From Candidatus Gottesmanbacteria bacterium (lineage in GTDB: Bacteria; Patescibacteriota; Microgenomatia; JACOXO01), in contig JACOXO010000016.1 of assembly GCA_016182365.1 (NCBI GenBank), forward strand, positions 1 to 53,438: DNA of 53,438 nt, read 5' to 3'. Below are positions 19,868 to 29,113 of this stretch, piece after piece. The notes beneath the pieces are model-generated. The model saw nothing but the letters and a program-made list of their open reading frames with translations, did not search any database and had not been told where the DNA came from. The translations under genes and the position numbers were made by a program. Positions within the stretch are counted from its first letter, which is position 1, and each line of letters opens with the position of its first letter.

Positions 19868-20839
19868 TTATTGAATTTCTAGGCTTTCTGTTATTTGTTC
19901 TCTAACGCGTGGCCATAGTGTTTTAGCGTCAGGAGATATAAAAACATAAACATGCCCCCATCTATTTTTCCCTAAATATTCAGAAGTTTGAATAGTTTTT
20001 TGTGCAGATAAATCTACGACCATATCCATTTGCCAAATATCAACAGATACTATACGTGCTTTGCCTCCTCCTGGCCCGTCCAAAGAGATATAAACCCCCT
20101 TGGCCGATTGTCTTCCGAGTGGATTAACCTCAATCTTGATAGGCGTTGTCAATGTAAGATTCCATCCTTCAGGAAGAATATCTAACAGGCGGCCAACAAT
20201 AAGATATGATGGATTAAGATTTCCTGGTTGTGCTTCTATTTCGAGTATGTTTGATTCTGGAATTGGAACATCTCCAAAGGCTTTGTCTTGACCTCGGAAT
20301 TGAACAGTATATCTGCCCGGTTTGTCTATAAAATATTGAGGTGTAATATCGAATTGGTCAAAAAGAATCACAATCTCTTCTGGTTCAATAGATTTGGGGC
20401 CACCAAGTGTTTGGAAACTCCCAGCTATATATGGAGAAGTCTTCCCGTCTGGTTCTATTATGACCATTGCATTATTAACACCTGCCTGTTGTGAATCGTA
20501 CATTATAATTGAATTTCCCGTATTGATCATTTCAAGACGAAATTTCATAGATTGCCCAACTATATATTTTTGTTGCAAAGGAACTAATTTTGTCCTGAGC
20601 TGGTTTTGCGTAGGCCCCCATTCAACTGCTGTTGGCATTGATGTCTTGGACTGTCTAAGTTGATTAATTTCATTTTGGAGGTTGGTTATTTGATTATTGA
20701 GTTTTGTTTCTTTTTGTTTTCCCCACCAATAAAACCCGCCACCGACAATTAAAGCGGTTGCAATAATAGAAATAACCAAAGGAACAATTATGCGCAAGGT
20801 TTTATTTTGACCACTAAATTGATCTATTTGTTCGCTCAT
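19868..20839 (-). CDS. hypothetical membrane-anchored protein with coiled coil and extracellular beta domain
   Basis: single N-terminal TM followed by Gln/Asn-rich coiled coil. Confidence 0.5.
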   Translation of the reverse strand: MSEQIDQFSGQNKTLRIIVPLVISIIATALIVGGGFYWWGKQKETKLNNQITNLQNEINQLRQSKTSMPTAVEWGPTQNQLRTKLVPLQQKYIVGQSMKFRLEMINTGNSIIMYDSQQAGVNNAMVIIEPDGKTSPYIAGSFQTLGGPKSIEPEEIVILFDQFDITPQYFIDKPGRYTVQFRGQDKAFGDVPIPESNILEIEAQPGNLNPSYLIVGRLLDILPEGWNLTLTTPIKIEVNPLGRQSAKGVYISLDGPGGGKARIVSVDIWQMDMVVDLSAQKTIQTSEYLGKNRWGHVYVFISPDAKTLWPRVREQITESLEIQ

Positions 20840-20861
20840 AAAATTATGATTAAATTATTAT

Positions 20862-20951
20862 TTATTTTAACAAATCTTCAATTGAAACACTAAGGGCTTT
20901 TGCGATTTTCGCCAGAGTTTTAATGCTTGGCTTATTGGCGAGCCAATGACT
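20862..20951 (-). pseudogene. fragment of XRE-family HTH gene (3' part only)
   Basis: minus-strand translation '...WLANKPSIKTLAKIAKALSVSIEDLLK*' with no upstream HTH and no start codon. Confidence 0.65.
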
Positions 20952-20963
20952 TCATTTCCTAAC

Positions 20964-21052
20964 TGGCGGAGGGTACAGGATTTGAACCTGTGCCTCCCTT
21001 ACGGGAGAATAGTTTTCGAAACTATCGCCTTGAACCACTCAGCCAACCCTCC
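20964..21052 (-). tRNA. tRNA-Ser(CGA), CCA encoded
   Basis: acceptor GGAGGGT/ACCCTCC, loop TTCGAAA, long variable arm, G discriminator + CCA. Confidence 0.95.
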
Positions 21053-21053
21053 G

Positions 21054-21210
21054 TTTCTATTTTTTTAATTTCTTGTAGTAATACCGATATTTGTCTTTTT
21101 AGAAAAAGCTTGCCATCACTTGTCTTTAAAAACTTTTCTCTTCTTTTTGCATCTTCTTTTTTCAAATAAGCCTCATAGTGAATGAGCTTTATCGGACGTA
21201 AATGTTTTGT
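21054..21210 (-). pseudogene. C-terminal fragment of a GIY-YIG nuclease gene
   Basis: minus-strand translation 'TKHLRPIKLIHYEAYLKKEDAKRREKFLKTSDGKLFLKRQISVLLQEIKKI' lies between two tRNAs with no GIY-YIG N-terminus. Confidence 0.75.
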
Positions 21211-21213
21211 TGC

Positions 21214-21284
21214 GTCCCCGATCAGAATTGAACTGATATTTCAGCCTCCGCAGGGCCGCGCTCTATCCTTTAAGCTACGGGGAC
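21214..21284 (-). tRNA. tRNA-Arg(GCG)
   Basis: acceptor GTCCCCG/CGGGGAC; anticodon arm CGGCC-CTGCGGA-GGCTG; no encoded CCA. Confidence 0.9.
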
Positions 21285-21340
21285 TTAAATCTATGGAATA
21301 TACGCTATTGTACCAAAAAATAGTCAATTAAGCTTGATTT

Positions 21341-21847
21341 CTAGGCTTTTTCCAGGGGGAGGTGACGGTGCAACCAATCTGCTGCCCTATCAACCCAAGT
21401 CTTATCTGGTACATGTAAAAGGGGTAAGTGTTCATTTATCTTGTCAACAACAATCTTTTTATCAGCATTTCCTAACAGAATGATTATATGGTTTGGGAAG
21501 CCTGATTTTTTCTCTAAAACCAGCATATTCTGACCCCATTTTTCATCCAGCCAAAAACCATTTAATTCTTCCCATTTATTAATAAGTCCAGCGGTCTCAA
21601 TACCTTTTCTGGTAATTTTATTTTCAATTTCCTGCGGGGGAACTGTAGCTAAAACATAAGACACAAAAGTAATAGAAAGTACAACACCAATAAGTAAAAA
21701 TTCATTTATAAGGATAAGTATTAGAACTATTACGACTACTAATGCAATTACTGTCTGGAAAAATACCCTGTCTCTTTTTTTAAACAACCTGCTTGGAGCA
21801 CGCCAGGACAAAAGGGTCATTTTATCTTCAATAGGTTGATTTTCCAT
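21341..21847 (-). CDS. hypothetical two-TM membrane protein
   Basis: 168 aa, central hydrophobic hairpin. Confidence 0.5.
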   Translation of the reverse strand: MENQPIEDKMTLLSWRAPSRLFKKRDRVFFQTVIALVVVIVLILILINEFLLIGVVLSITFVSYVLATVPPQEIENKITRKGIETAGLINKWEELNGFWLDEKWGQNMLVLEKKSGFPNHIIILLGNADKKIVVDKINEHLPLLHVPDKTWVDRAADWLHRHLPLEKA

Positions 21848-21877
21848 AACACCTTTATAGTAGCAATTACAATCAAT

Positions 21878-22828
21878 TTAGTAAATCCCGCTGGATACTA
21901 TTTCCCAAACTACAAATACAGCATAAATTGCAAGAAGTATAATTCCATCCTTCCTTGTTATAGTATTTTTTCTATATACCATGGTGATAAAGACCAAAAT
22001 TGAAATAATCATAATTAATAAACTTACCCTAATGTTGTTAACCGAAACAACCTCAAACGGGTAAACTGTTGCTAGTAATCCTATAAATAGTACGTTTGCA
22101 GCAGCGCTTCCCAAAAAATCACCAACTGCAATATTCTCATCTTTGCTTTTTGCAAAAAAGCCGAGAGTCAATTCAGGAAGATTGGTTCCTATTGATAGAA
22201 GCAATAATCCAACTATAAGGGGCGAGATATTTAACGCTTTAGTAAATATAAGTGCAGCTTCAACAATGATTTTTGAAAATATTATTAAACCGGCAATACC
22301 TGCCAAAACTTTAATCACAAGCTTTGCAAGCTTTAATGATCGTAATGTAACTTTATCCCTGATCTCTTCTAAAATTGTCTCCTCTTTGTTCATTAACAAG
22401 AATAAACCAATATATATTCCAATTAGGACTAAACCTTCTATTCTGTTTATTCCACCATCAAAAAGAAAAACAGCTGGTAGTAAAAGCAAAACTCCTGTTA
22501 AAATAAAGTCGTTTTTGGATAATGTTTTCTTGAAACTTATTTTCCCTGTATAAATCGCGCTTACTCCCATTAAAAGGGTGAGAAGCACGATTATTCCTCC
22601 AATTAAATTTCCTAAAGACAGCTGTGGATAACCGCCAATAACACTGTTTACTCCTATAAAAAATTCAGGGCTGGAAGTGGCTATTCCCAATACAAAAAAT
22701 CCGAGTGTAAAATCGCTGATCTTTGCTCTTTTTGAAATTTGCTTCACTGAATTAACTACTAACTGAGCGCATTTGGAAATTCCCCAGCAGGCAAATGCAA
22801 GAAGGCCTAAATCAAGAAAAATATTCAT
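21878..22828 (-). CDS. calcium/sodium antiporter (CaCA/YrbG family)
   Basis: repeated 'GIATSSPEFFIGVNSVIGGYPQLSLGNLIGG' and 'SIGTNLPELTLGFFAKSKDENIAVGDFLGSAAANVLFI' alpha-repeats. Confidence 0.92.
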   Translation of the reverse strand: MNIFLDLGLLAFACWGISKCAQLVVNSVKQISKRAKISDFTLGFFVLGIATSSPEFFIGVNSVIGGYPQLSLGNLIGGIIVLLTLLMGVSAIYTGKISFKKTLSKNDFILTGVLLLLPAVFLFDGGINRIEGLVLIGIYIGLFLLMNKEETILEEIRDKVTLRSLKLAKLVIKVLAGIAGLIIFSKIIVEAALIFTKALNISPLIVGLLLLSIGTNLPELTLGFFAKSKDENIAVGDFLGSAAANVLFIGLLATVYPFEVVSVNNIRVSLLIMIISILVFITMVYRKNTITRKDGIILLAIYAVFVVWEIVSSGIY

Positions 22829-22835
22829 TAGTTAA

Positions 22836-23915
22836 CTATAACTTTCTAGATTCGATCATGTCCAGAACTTGCTGTTTTTCAGTCCCTTCTAAGAATCTTG
22901 GCTGCGAGTAGTTGTCAATCATTATAGGAAAGAACTCAAAACTTTCAAGGTTCTTTCCTATATAATTGGCTTTCAATAGAGTGCCTATTCTTGTATCCCA
23001 CGACCACATCTGGTCAAAAACAAAGTTACCTAGTGCATAAAATATCATCTTCCCTTTATAATTCTCATATCCCTGAACCCAATGAGGATGATTACCAACT
23101 ACCAAATCTGCACCACTATCTACTGTTAGATGAGCAATCTCAACTGGATCAAATGGGGCAACACTATCAGCAACCGGGAAAGGGGAGTATTCAGCGCTCC
23201 AATGATAAATAACAACCACAATGTCAGCATTTTTCTTAGCCTCAGACACCTCCTGCTGTATTTTTTCTTTATCGATACTGCTTAGATAATCCGGAAAAGG
23301 GGAGACGCCATTATATCCTAAGAAAGCAAATTTAACTCCTTTAACATCTTTATAAGCAATATTATGAATACCTGTTGTCTCAATTCCACTCCCATTTAAA
23401 ATAGAGACTGTTTCATCAACTCCCTCTTTCCCATAATTTCCCGCGTGATTGTTGGCAAGAGAAGCAACGTCAATTCCAGAAAACTTTAAACCTTCAATAA
23501 AGCGTGGATCGCCGCAAAAAACCATACCCGAGTCAGTAACCGGGCAGCCTGTTACCAATGGGGCTTCAAGATTAATTATTGTTAAATCTGCTGATTTTAG
23601 AAAATCTGCTGTATTTAAAAATGGGTAGGTAAAGTCGTTTTTACCTACCATAGTCCTGTTTACTGACCTTGCCGGAATGACATCGCCTGTGAATATTATG
23701 CTGAATTCAGACTGATTAGTTACTGCTCCTGTCGGATTTGGGCTTGGAAATCGCCCATATAACACTGCTTGGGGAATGCTTTCGTCTTTAACTGACTTAA
23801 GAACTAAAATAATTGATGAAATTCCAAAAATTCCAGCTATTGCCAAAATAAGGCAAAAAACAACTGTAAATTTTTTTACGTTTATTTTTAACAACAAATC
23901 TTTAATCTTATCCAT
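22836..23915 (-). CDS. CapA family (poly-gamma-glutamate capsule biosynthesis-type) protein
   Basis: 'IIFTGDVIPARSVN', 'LTIINLEAPLV', 'VASLANNHAGNYGKEGVDETV', 'GADLVVGNHPHWVQG'. Confidence 0.92.
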   Translation of the reverse strand: MDKIKDLLLKINVKKFTVVFCLILAIAGIFGISSIILVLKSVKDESIPQAVLYGRFPSPNPTGAVTNQSEFSIIFTGDVIPARSVNRTMVGKNDFTYPFLNTADFLKSADLTIINLEAPLVTGCPVTDSGMVFCGDPRFIEGLKFSGIDVASLANNHAGNYGKEGVDETVSILNGSGIETTGIHNIAYKDVKGVKFAFLGYNGVSPFPDYLSSIDKEKIQQEVSEAKKNADIVVVIYHWSAEYSPFPVADSVAPFDPVEIAHLTVDSGADLVVGNHPHWVQGYENYKGKMIFYALGNFVFDQMWSWDTRIGTLLKANYIGKNLESFEFFPIMIDNYSQPRFLEGTEKQQVLDMIESRKL

Positions 23916-23945
23916 TGTAATTGTGCGACGTTAGGGAGGAGGGAA

Positions 23946-24209
23946 TTATTCTCTTTCAACGGAAATAGTACATTCTGATACAAGTGCGGCAATTGCCCCT
24001 ATCGCAGCTAAAACCGGCGCCAACACTGCCCCTACTACCCCAATTGTCAGAGGAACAACAATTAAAGTTTTCCCTTTCTTATCCTTAATAGTAATTCTTC
24101 GCACATTTCCTTCTCTTATCAATTCTTTCACTTTCTTAAGAAGTTCTTCGCCCTTAACTTTAAACGTTGTTTGTGTATCCTCTTGTTTTGTTTTTGCCAT
24201 ATAACTCAC
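23946..24209 (-). CDS. DUF4342 domain-containing protein
   Basis: 'FKVKGEELLKKVKELIREGNVRRITIKDKKGKTLIVVPLTIGVVGAVLAPVLAAIGAIAAL'. Confidence 0.85.
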   Translation of the reverse strand: MSYMAKTKQEDTQTTFKVKGEELLKKVKELIREGNVRRITIKDKKGKTLIVVPLTIGVVGAVLAPVLAAIGAIAALVSECTISVERE

Positions 24210-24319
24210 CTCTTTTCAACAGCTCGAATCTAATAATAATAGATAATGAAAGCTATTGAAATAGTCAAGTTTAATTGTAATAATAAAAATTAGTTTGCGT
24301 TTTTAAAGGAGGTGATAAT

Positions 24320-24913
24320 GTGAAAATATATCCTTTCGAGAAAAAATTGGCTCTATCTTCTTTAGGAGCCGGAATTTCCTGGTTTTTGTATGCCTATTTC
24401 TTTGTGATTGCCCAGGATCCAATGCTTAGCAGCTTATTCCTTACTATTGCTGGATTAACTTCAGCCGAGGTTTTTGTAGGATTGTATCTTAAAATCCGTG
24501 ATGTCAACGAAGGATGGGCTTTGATAGCACTATTGTTTGGAGTTGTAGGAGCAATTGGTACGGCAATCCATGGAGGCTATGATCTTGCTAACGCGATTAA
24601 TCCACCTGGTACAATGAATGCTAATCTACCGAATCAAGTAGATCCTCGGGGATTTTTAGCCTTTGGTCTAACTGGACTTGCCTTACTTAAATATTCCTAC
24701 CTTATCTGGGTTGGGAAAAAGTTTAGCCAAAATTTAAGTCTTCTTGGTTTTGTTTCCGGGATTTTACTTGTTGTTATTTACCTTGGAAGACTTATTGTTC
24801 TTAATCCAGCCCAACCAATACTTAAATATCCGATTTTAATTGAAGGCTTTCTAGTTAACCCAATCTGGTATTTATGGATTGGCTATTTGTATTGGAATAA
24901 GACAAAAAGCTAA
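24320..24913 (+). CDS. hypothetical polytopic membrane protein
   Basis: 197 aa, strong SD 'aaaggaggtgata' before GTG. Confidence 0.6.
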   Translation: MKIYPFEKKLALSSLGAGISWFLYAYFFVIAQDPMLSSLFLTIAGLTSAEVFVGLYLKIRDVNEGWALIALLFGVVGAIGTAIHGGYDLANAINPPGTMNANLPNQVDPRGFLAFGLTGLALLKYSYLIWVGKKFSQNLSLLGFVSGILLVVIYLGRLIVLNPAQPILKYPILIEGFLVNPIWYLWIGYLYWNKTKS

Positions 24914-25281
24914 GAAACCTTAATATTTTTTAAAAACAGTAAAAAACAAATAAGGGTTACTAAGGTAAATAGTAGGAAAGTGAACATTTGTTCGTTGATA
25001 CCTTCCACTCCTGCTAACTTTTGACCTATGAATATTGTTGTTATTGAAATCATAAGTATTGCTAAAAAATTTATATAAACCCCAGCCATTAAATATCCAA
25101 TGGGTTTTTTCTTAATAAGAAACAACCCTGATAAAAACGAGACGGGTAAAAAGATTGATAGATCAAACCCTTGTATAACCATGGTTGTATGATGTTGTAG
25201 CGTAACTGGTACGGTTTCGTTCATAAGTGGTGGCACTATAAGAGAAAGCCAAGACCATGCGGTTCCAACTGCGCCAAACAT
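24910..25281 (-). CDS. hypothetical membrane protein
   Basis: four hydrophobic segments. Confidence 0.5.
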   Translation of the reverse strand: MFGAVGTAWSWLSLIVPPLMNETVPVTLQHHTTMVIQGFDLSIFLPVSFLSGLFLIKKKPIGYLMAGVYINFLAILMISITTIFIGQKLAGVEGINEQMFTFLLFTLVTLICFLLFLKNIKVS

Positions 25282-25318
25282 AAGATATCCTCCTACAAAT
25301 TTAATGGGTAATTTTGAA

Positions 25319-25594
25319 TTAAAATAAGAGCCTAACTTTTCTATGTTGAAGGATAATAAGTAGTGGAATACCTAAAAAAAGCGATACATGGTCTTGGGCA
25401 ATTGCAGAAATTGCAGCTTCTTTGGACATATACTGATATATCCCTTTTCCATAAATTTCAACTGTTTGGCCATGAACAGATTGATATGTATATTCTCCAG
25501 AACCATTATTTGAGAATATCCCAACGGTTGTTGCAATAAATGAAAATAGTGCAATACAAAGAACAAGAATTGTAATAGTTTTTCTGAATTTCAT
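25319..25594 (-). CDS. hypothetical membrane protein
   Basis: 91 aa, N- and C-terminal TM segments. Confidence 0.45.
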   Translation of the reverse strand: MKFRKTITILVLCIALFSFIATTVGIFSNNGSGEYTYQSVHGQTVEIYGKGIYQYMSKEAAISAIAQDHVSLFLGIPLLIILQHRKVRLLF

Positions 25595-25656
25595 AATTAA
25601 GTGTGATTATTTTCTAGACCATTATATGCTGTAATTTGATATAATTCAATGAACTA

Positions 25657-25742
25657 GGAGGGTTGGCAGAACGGCTAATGCGCAGGTCTTGAAAACCTGT
25701 GGGTGAAAACCCTTAGAGGTTCGAGTCCTCTACCCTCCGCCA
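25657..25742 (+). tRNA. tRNA-Ser(TGA), CCA encoded
   Basis: acceptor GGAGGGT/ACCCTCC, loop CTTGAAA, long variable arm, GCCA end. Confidence 0.95.
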
Positions 25743-25815
25743 GTTAGGAAATGACCATCGAAACTCCAATCGGTTATATTCTGTAACTTGAGAAAACCGG
25801 TAGAAAATAAAATAT

Positions 25816-26163
25816 ATGAAACTTGATATCATAGAACTTAATGTAAAAAATTGGGAGGCAATGATTGAATGGTACGTATCCAATCTGAATTTGAAGGTCG
25901 TTGCGCGTGAAGATGACCATAAGTACGCCTTATTAGCAGGAAGTGATGGAGCCATGCTTGGACTTTTTGGAGTAAGAAATCTACTAATGCGAGGCTCTGG
26001 CGGGTTTATCCCATATTTTCGAACGGAGAAATTGGGGGACGTAGTGAGTAATCTGAAAAGTAAGTCAGTTAATATTGAGGATACCCAAGTACAACACTGG
26101 GGGGAACAAGCAAAAGTAAAAGACCCCGAAGGGAATGAATTTTATCTTTACGAAGAAAGGTGA
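25816..26163 (+). CDS. VOC family protein
   Basis: 'IIELNVKNWEAMIEWYVSNLNLKVV...VKDPEGNEFYLYE'. Confidence 0.88.
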   Translation: MKLDIIELNVKNWEAMIEWYVSNLNLKVVAREDDHKYALLAGSDGAMLGLFGVRNLLMRGSGGFIPYFRTEKLGDVVSNLKSKSVNIEDTQVQHWGEQAKVKDPEGNEFYLYEER

Positions 26164-27497
26164 AATTGAAGAAAGTTTATATAATCCTATTATTATTGCT
26201 TTCTTCTGTTTTTTTATTCTTCGCCTCAACTTTAAATTACTATTTTATCAGCGATGATTTTGTCTATACCAGATTTAACAGTATTTCTGAACTTCTAAAT
26301 TTAAATCAGGGAGAATATCATTATAATCCTGTTTTTTGGGGACTATTATTTGCTGTAAAACAAATTTTTGGACTTATTCCCCTTTCTTACCACTTTCTTA
26401 CAGTTGTTATTCATCTTGTTAATATTCTACTCGTTTATTTTTTGGCCAAAAATTTAACAAAGAATAACAAAATTGCATTCTTATCAAGCCTTGTATTCTC
26501 TTTTTATTTTGCCAATTACGAAGTTGTTTTTTGGATAACAGGAATAAGCACCTCCTTAATGGTCACCTTCTATATCCTGGGACTTTTAAGTTTTATTAAA
26601 TATATAAAACATAAACAGTATTTATTCTATGTCCTCTTTTTAATTTTTTTTATCTTGTCAATTTTAACACATGAATATGCAATTACCCTTCCTATAATAT
26701 GCTTTATATATTACTTCCAATTTTCTAAATCCAAGGAGATCTTGAAAGTTTTAGCTTTTCCAGTTTTATTTATTTTGATTGTCACGATTTTAAAATCCTT
26801 ATATTCTAATGCTTCTTTGTTTATTTCACTGCCTACAATTGGCAGATTTTTTATATCGGTTATTAAATCCTATTTATATTTATTCATGCCATTCCCCTAT
26901 TTTATTGATTCTTTGCCTAAATTTTTGTTGCCAATATTATTTATTTTTCTCTTTTTGTTCTTACTTATTAAAAGTCTGAAAAATAAACTTAAAATATTTT
27001 TATTTCTTTGGACTTTTATTGATGTTTTTCTATTTTCGGCAACCAGCGCTACTCAAGCAAGATATCTTTATTTTTCCTTTATTCCAGCTGTAATTTTACT
27101 CATACTTATTCTCAATATTAATTCCAGAAAAATACTATATATGTTTTTAATAGTTATTGCAGGTATTAGTTTTATGCAAAAACAGAAAATATACTGGACC
27201 CAAAGCTCGGAAATCACAAAAAATACTTTGGAATATATAAAAAATAACGCGGAAGACAATAAACCACTATATTTGGTAAACTTTCCTGATAGTGTAAATG
27301 GTCCTCCCTGGAATGCATATGTATTTAGAAGAGGTTTAAATTACGCTTTAGGAAACACCAATATATTTTTCTACAGAACCATACCTCTGGATGAAAAAGT
27401 GAGAGAAGATGAACATATTGAACCTGAAAAATTAATTGAGTTGAAAGAAAAAGGAAATGTTTTTATTTTTGACAGTAATTTATTGATTGTAAATTAG
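26160..27497 (+). CDS. polytopic membrane glycosyltransferase-like protein
   Basis: 445 aa; 'YYFISDDFVYTRF' acidic motif after TM1. Confidence 0.7.
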   Translation: MKLKKVYIILLLLLSSVFLFFASTLNYYFISDDFVYTRFNSISELLNLNQGEYHYNPVFWGLLFAVKQIFGLIPLSYHFLTVVIHLVNILLVYFLAKNLTKNNKIAFLSSLVFSFYFANYEVVFWITGISTSLMVTFYILGLLSFIKYIKHKQYLFYVLFLIFFILSILTHEYAITLPIICFIYYFQFSKSKEILKVLAFPVLFILIVTILKSLYSNASLFISLPTIGRFFISVIKSYLYLFMPFPYFIDSLPKFLLPILFIFLFLFLLIKSLKNKLKIFLFLWTFIDVFLFSATSATQARYLYFSFIPAVILLILILNINSRKILYMFLIVIAGISFMQKQKIYWTQSSEITKNTLEYIKNNAEDNKPLYLVNFPDSVNGPPWNAYVFRRGLNYALGNTNIFFYRTIPLDEKVREDEHIEPEKLIELKEKGNVFIFDSNLLIVN

Positions 27498-27521
27498 TAT
27501 TGAATATAAGATTATATTTGT

Positions 27522-28238
27522 TTATGGTAGTGATATCACTCTCATAAAATTTATAGCATTTTGTTCGCTATAGTCTGTTCTTTTATACCCGAGCAAATAG
27601 GCTAGGTTACTTGACCAACTTCGACGATTTAACTGTTTATCTTGAGAAGAGGAGTTGTCTTGAATTAAAGACCAATATTGACTAACTTCTTGAGAGATAA
27701 TTTTCCTTTGATGAACATCCCGAATAATAACGTCAGTTAATAGGCCCAAACCTAAGGCCAAACCTTGGCCTTCAAATCCTTTACGTGTCATGACGACTCC
27801 ATAAACATCACACATATTGGGTCGTTCACGATGGACGTCAAATCCCAAATATCGAAGAGCAATGACCCCATTCGTAAAATCGTGCCCAAGTCCTAGTTTT
27901 TCTGGTGGAAAGCGTTGCGGTTGATTGACCGCTTTGACTGAAATTTCAGCATCGCACTTATGATAGTCAAGATATTTCAACTCTGCCGTTTCTCCGCAAT
28001 GCAAGACTTGATAGTCAAGCACATACGGTTCACCTCCAAGAACAAATTGAACCGGAGGTTCAGAATGAAATAGTTCGCTAGCTGCTTCAAGAACAGCAAA
28101 TGTTCCCGCTTTGAAGGAAAGATGTGAATCCCGTAACGCATCTGTAATAGCCTTAATAGCCTTTGGGTCATTTAAACAACTAATCTTACTACCAAGTTCC
28201 TGATAGCAGTTGATAGGCAGTTCCTTAGTAACACCCAT
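27522..28238 (-). CDS. hypothetical protein
   Basis: 238 aa soluble ORF; 'RKGFEGQGLALGLGLL' vaguely GNAT-like. Confidence 0.45.
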   Translation of the reverse strand: MGVTKELPINCYQELGSKISCLNDPKAIKAITDALRDSHLSFKAGTFAVLEAASELFHSEPPVQFVLGGEPYVLDYQVLHCGETAELKYLDYHKCDAEISVKAVNQPQRFPPEKLGLGHDFTNGVIALRYLGFDVHRERPNMCDVYGVVMTRKGFEGQGLALGLGLLTDVIIRDVHQRKIISQEVSQYWSLIQDNSSSQDKQLNRRSWSSNLAYLLGYKRTDYSEQNAINFMRVISLP

Positions 28239-28298
28239 ACATTAATTCCTCATAATATAAGATGGGCGGGAGACCGTTTTTGAACGGTGGCTGGCTGC

Positions 28299-28385
28299 GG
28301 AGGAGGTGGGATTTGAACCCACGCGAGCTTATACAGCTCAGGGGGTTAGCAACCCCCCGCAATGGACCAACTATGCGACCCCTCC
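28299..28385 (-). tRNA. tRNA-Ser(GCT)
   Basis: acceptor GGAGGGG/CTCCTCC, loop TTGCTAA, long variable arm. Confidence 0.95.
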
Positions 28386-28428
28386 CAAGAAAAAAATCTA
28401 TCTTTTATTCCACGTATTATAACATTGA

Positions 28429-29061
28429 CTATATAAGATCGCTAAACTTTTTTGTAAACTTTTCAAATATTCCTAGCATCTTTAGCTGAATTCTATAATC
28501 TCTATACCGTAAAGTGCATGTACCTATATAACCATTTCTATGTTTACCACCTCTTGGTTCTTTTATAGTAGGCTTTATAAAACATTTTTCAGGTAAATCA
28601 AGAAGTTTTGACCAGTATTTTTTTAATTCATTGTAATTGTGTGTAGTATGTATTTGTAAATGTACTGAAAATTTATCCGTATCCAAAACAAAAGCTTTTT
28701 TAAGCAACTTGGAAAATGAAAGTATAAGTTGCGGATCACTATTTGCAAATGCTACTCCGGAATGTGCCGGATATTTTGAACCTTCACATCCATAAAGAAT
28801 ACTTGCTATCAATTTAGCCTGTTTGTTACCTATAGACTTAACATTAGGAACGACTGAAAGTTCAGAGTTTTTTATTTCTTGCCTTTTTTTCTCATTTGAT
28901 TTTATCAATGTATTCCATCTGCTTCCCTCTATATCATGACACCAATTTCTCATTGTTGACGAATGCATCTTAAATCTTTTACCTAACTCTACAAAAGATA
29001 ACCCTTCTTTACGTCTTATTTCTCTCACCTTTTTAATAAAATCTTCCGAATATCTTTTCAC
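28429..29061 (-). CDS. HTH + LAGLIDADG-endonuclease-like domain protein
   Basis: N-terminal HTH 'EIRRKEGLSFVELGKRFKMHSSTMRNW', then 'KLIASILYGCEGSKY...GVAFANSDPQLILSFSKLLKKAF...YIGTCTLRYRDYRIQLKML'. Confidence 0.65.
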   Translation of the reverse strand: MKRYSEDFIKKVREIRRKEGLSFVELGKRFKMHSSTMRNWCHDIEGSRWNTLIKSNEKKRQEIKNSELSVVPNVKSIGNKQAKLIASILYGCEGSKYPAHSGVAFANSDPQLILSFSKLLKKAFVLDTDKFSVHLQIHTTHNYNELKKYWSKLLDLPEKCFIKPTIKEPRGGKHRNGYIGTCTLRYRDYRIQLKMLGIFEKFTKKFSDLI

Positions 29062-29079
29062 AATATAACAATATCACTA

Positions 29080-29097
29080 ACTAAAAGGTTTGTAAAC
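29080..29097. promoter_or_regulatory. perfect-arm palindrome AAAGGTTT-GT-AAACCTTT upstream of the HTH gene
   Basis: read directly; about 20 bp from the minus-strand ATG. Confidence 0.5.
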
Positions 29098-29113
29098 CTT
29101 TACAGTTGCTACG

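Noticed and set aside
25713-25955. 80-aa minus-strand ORF overlapping tRNA-Ser(TGA)
   Set aside because: Overlaps the tRNA and the start of the VOC gene; tail 'RRVEDSNL' is tRNA-derived.
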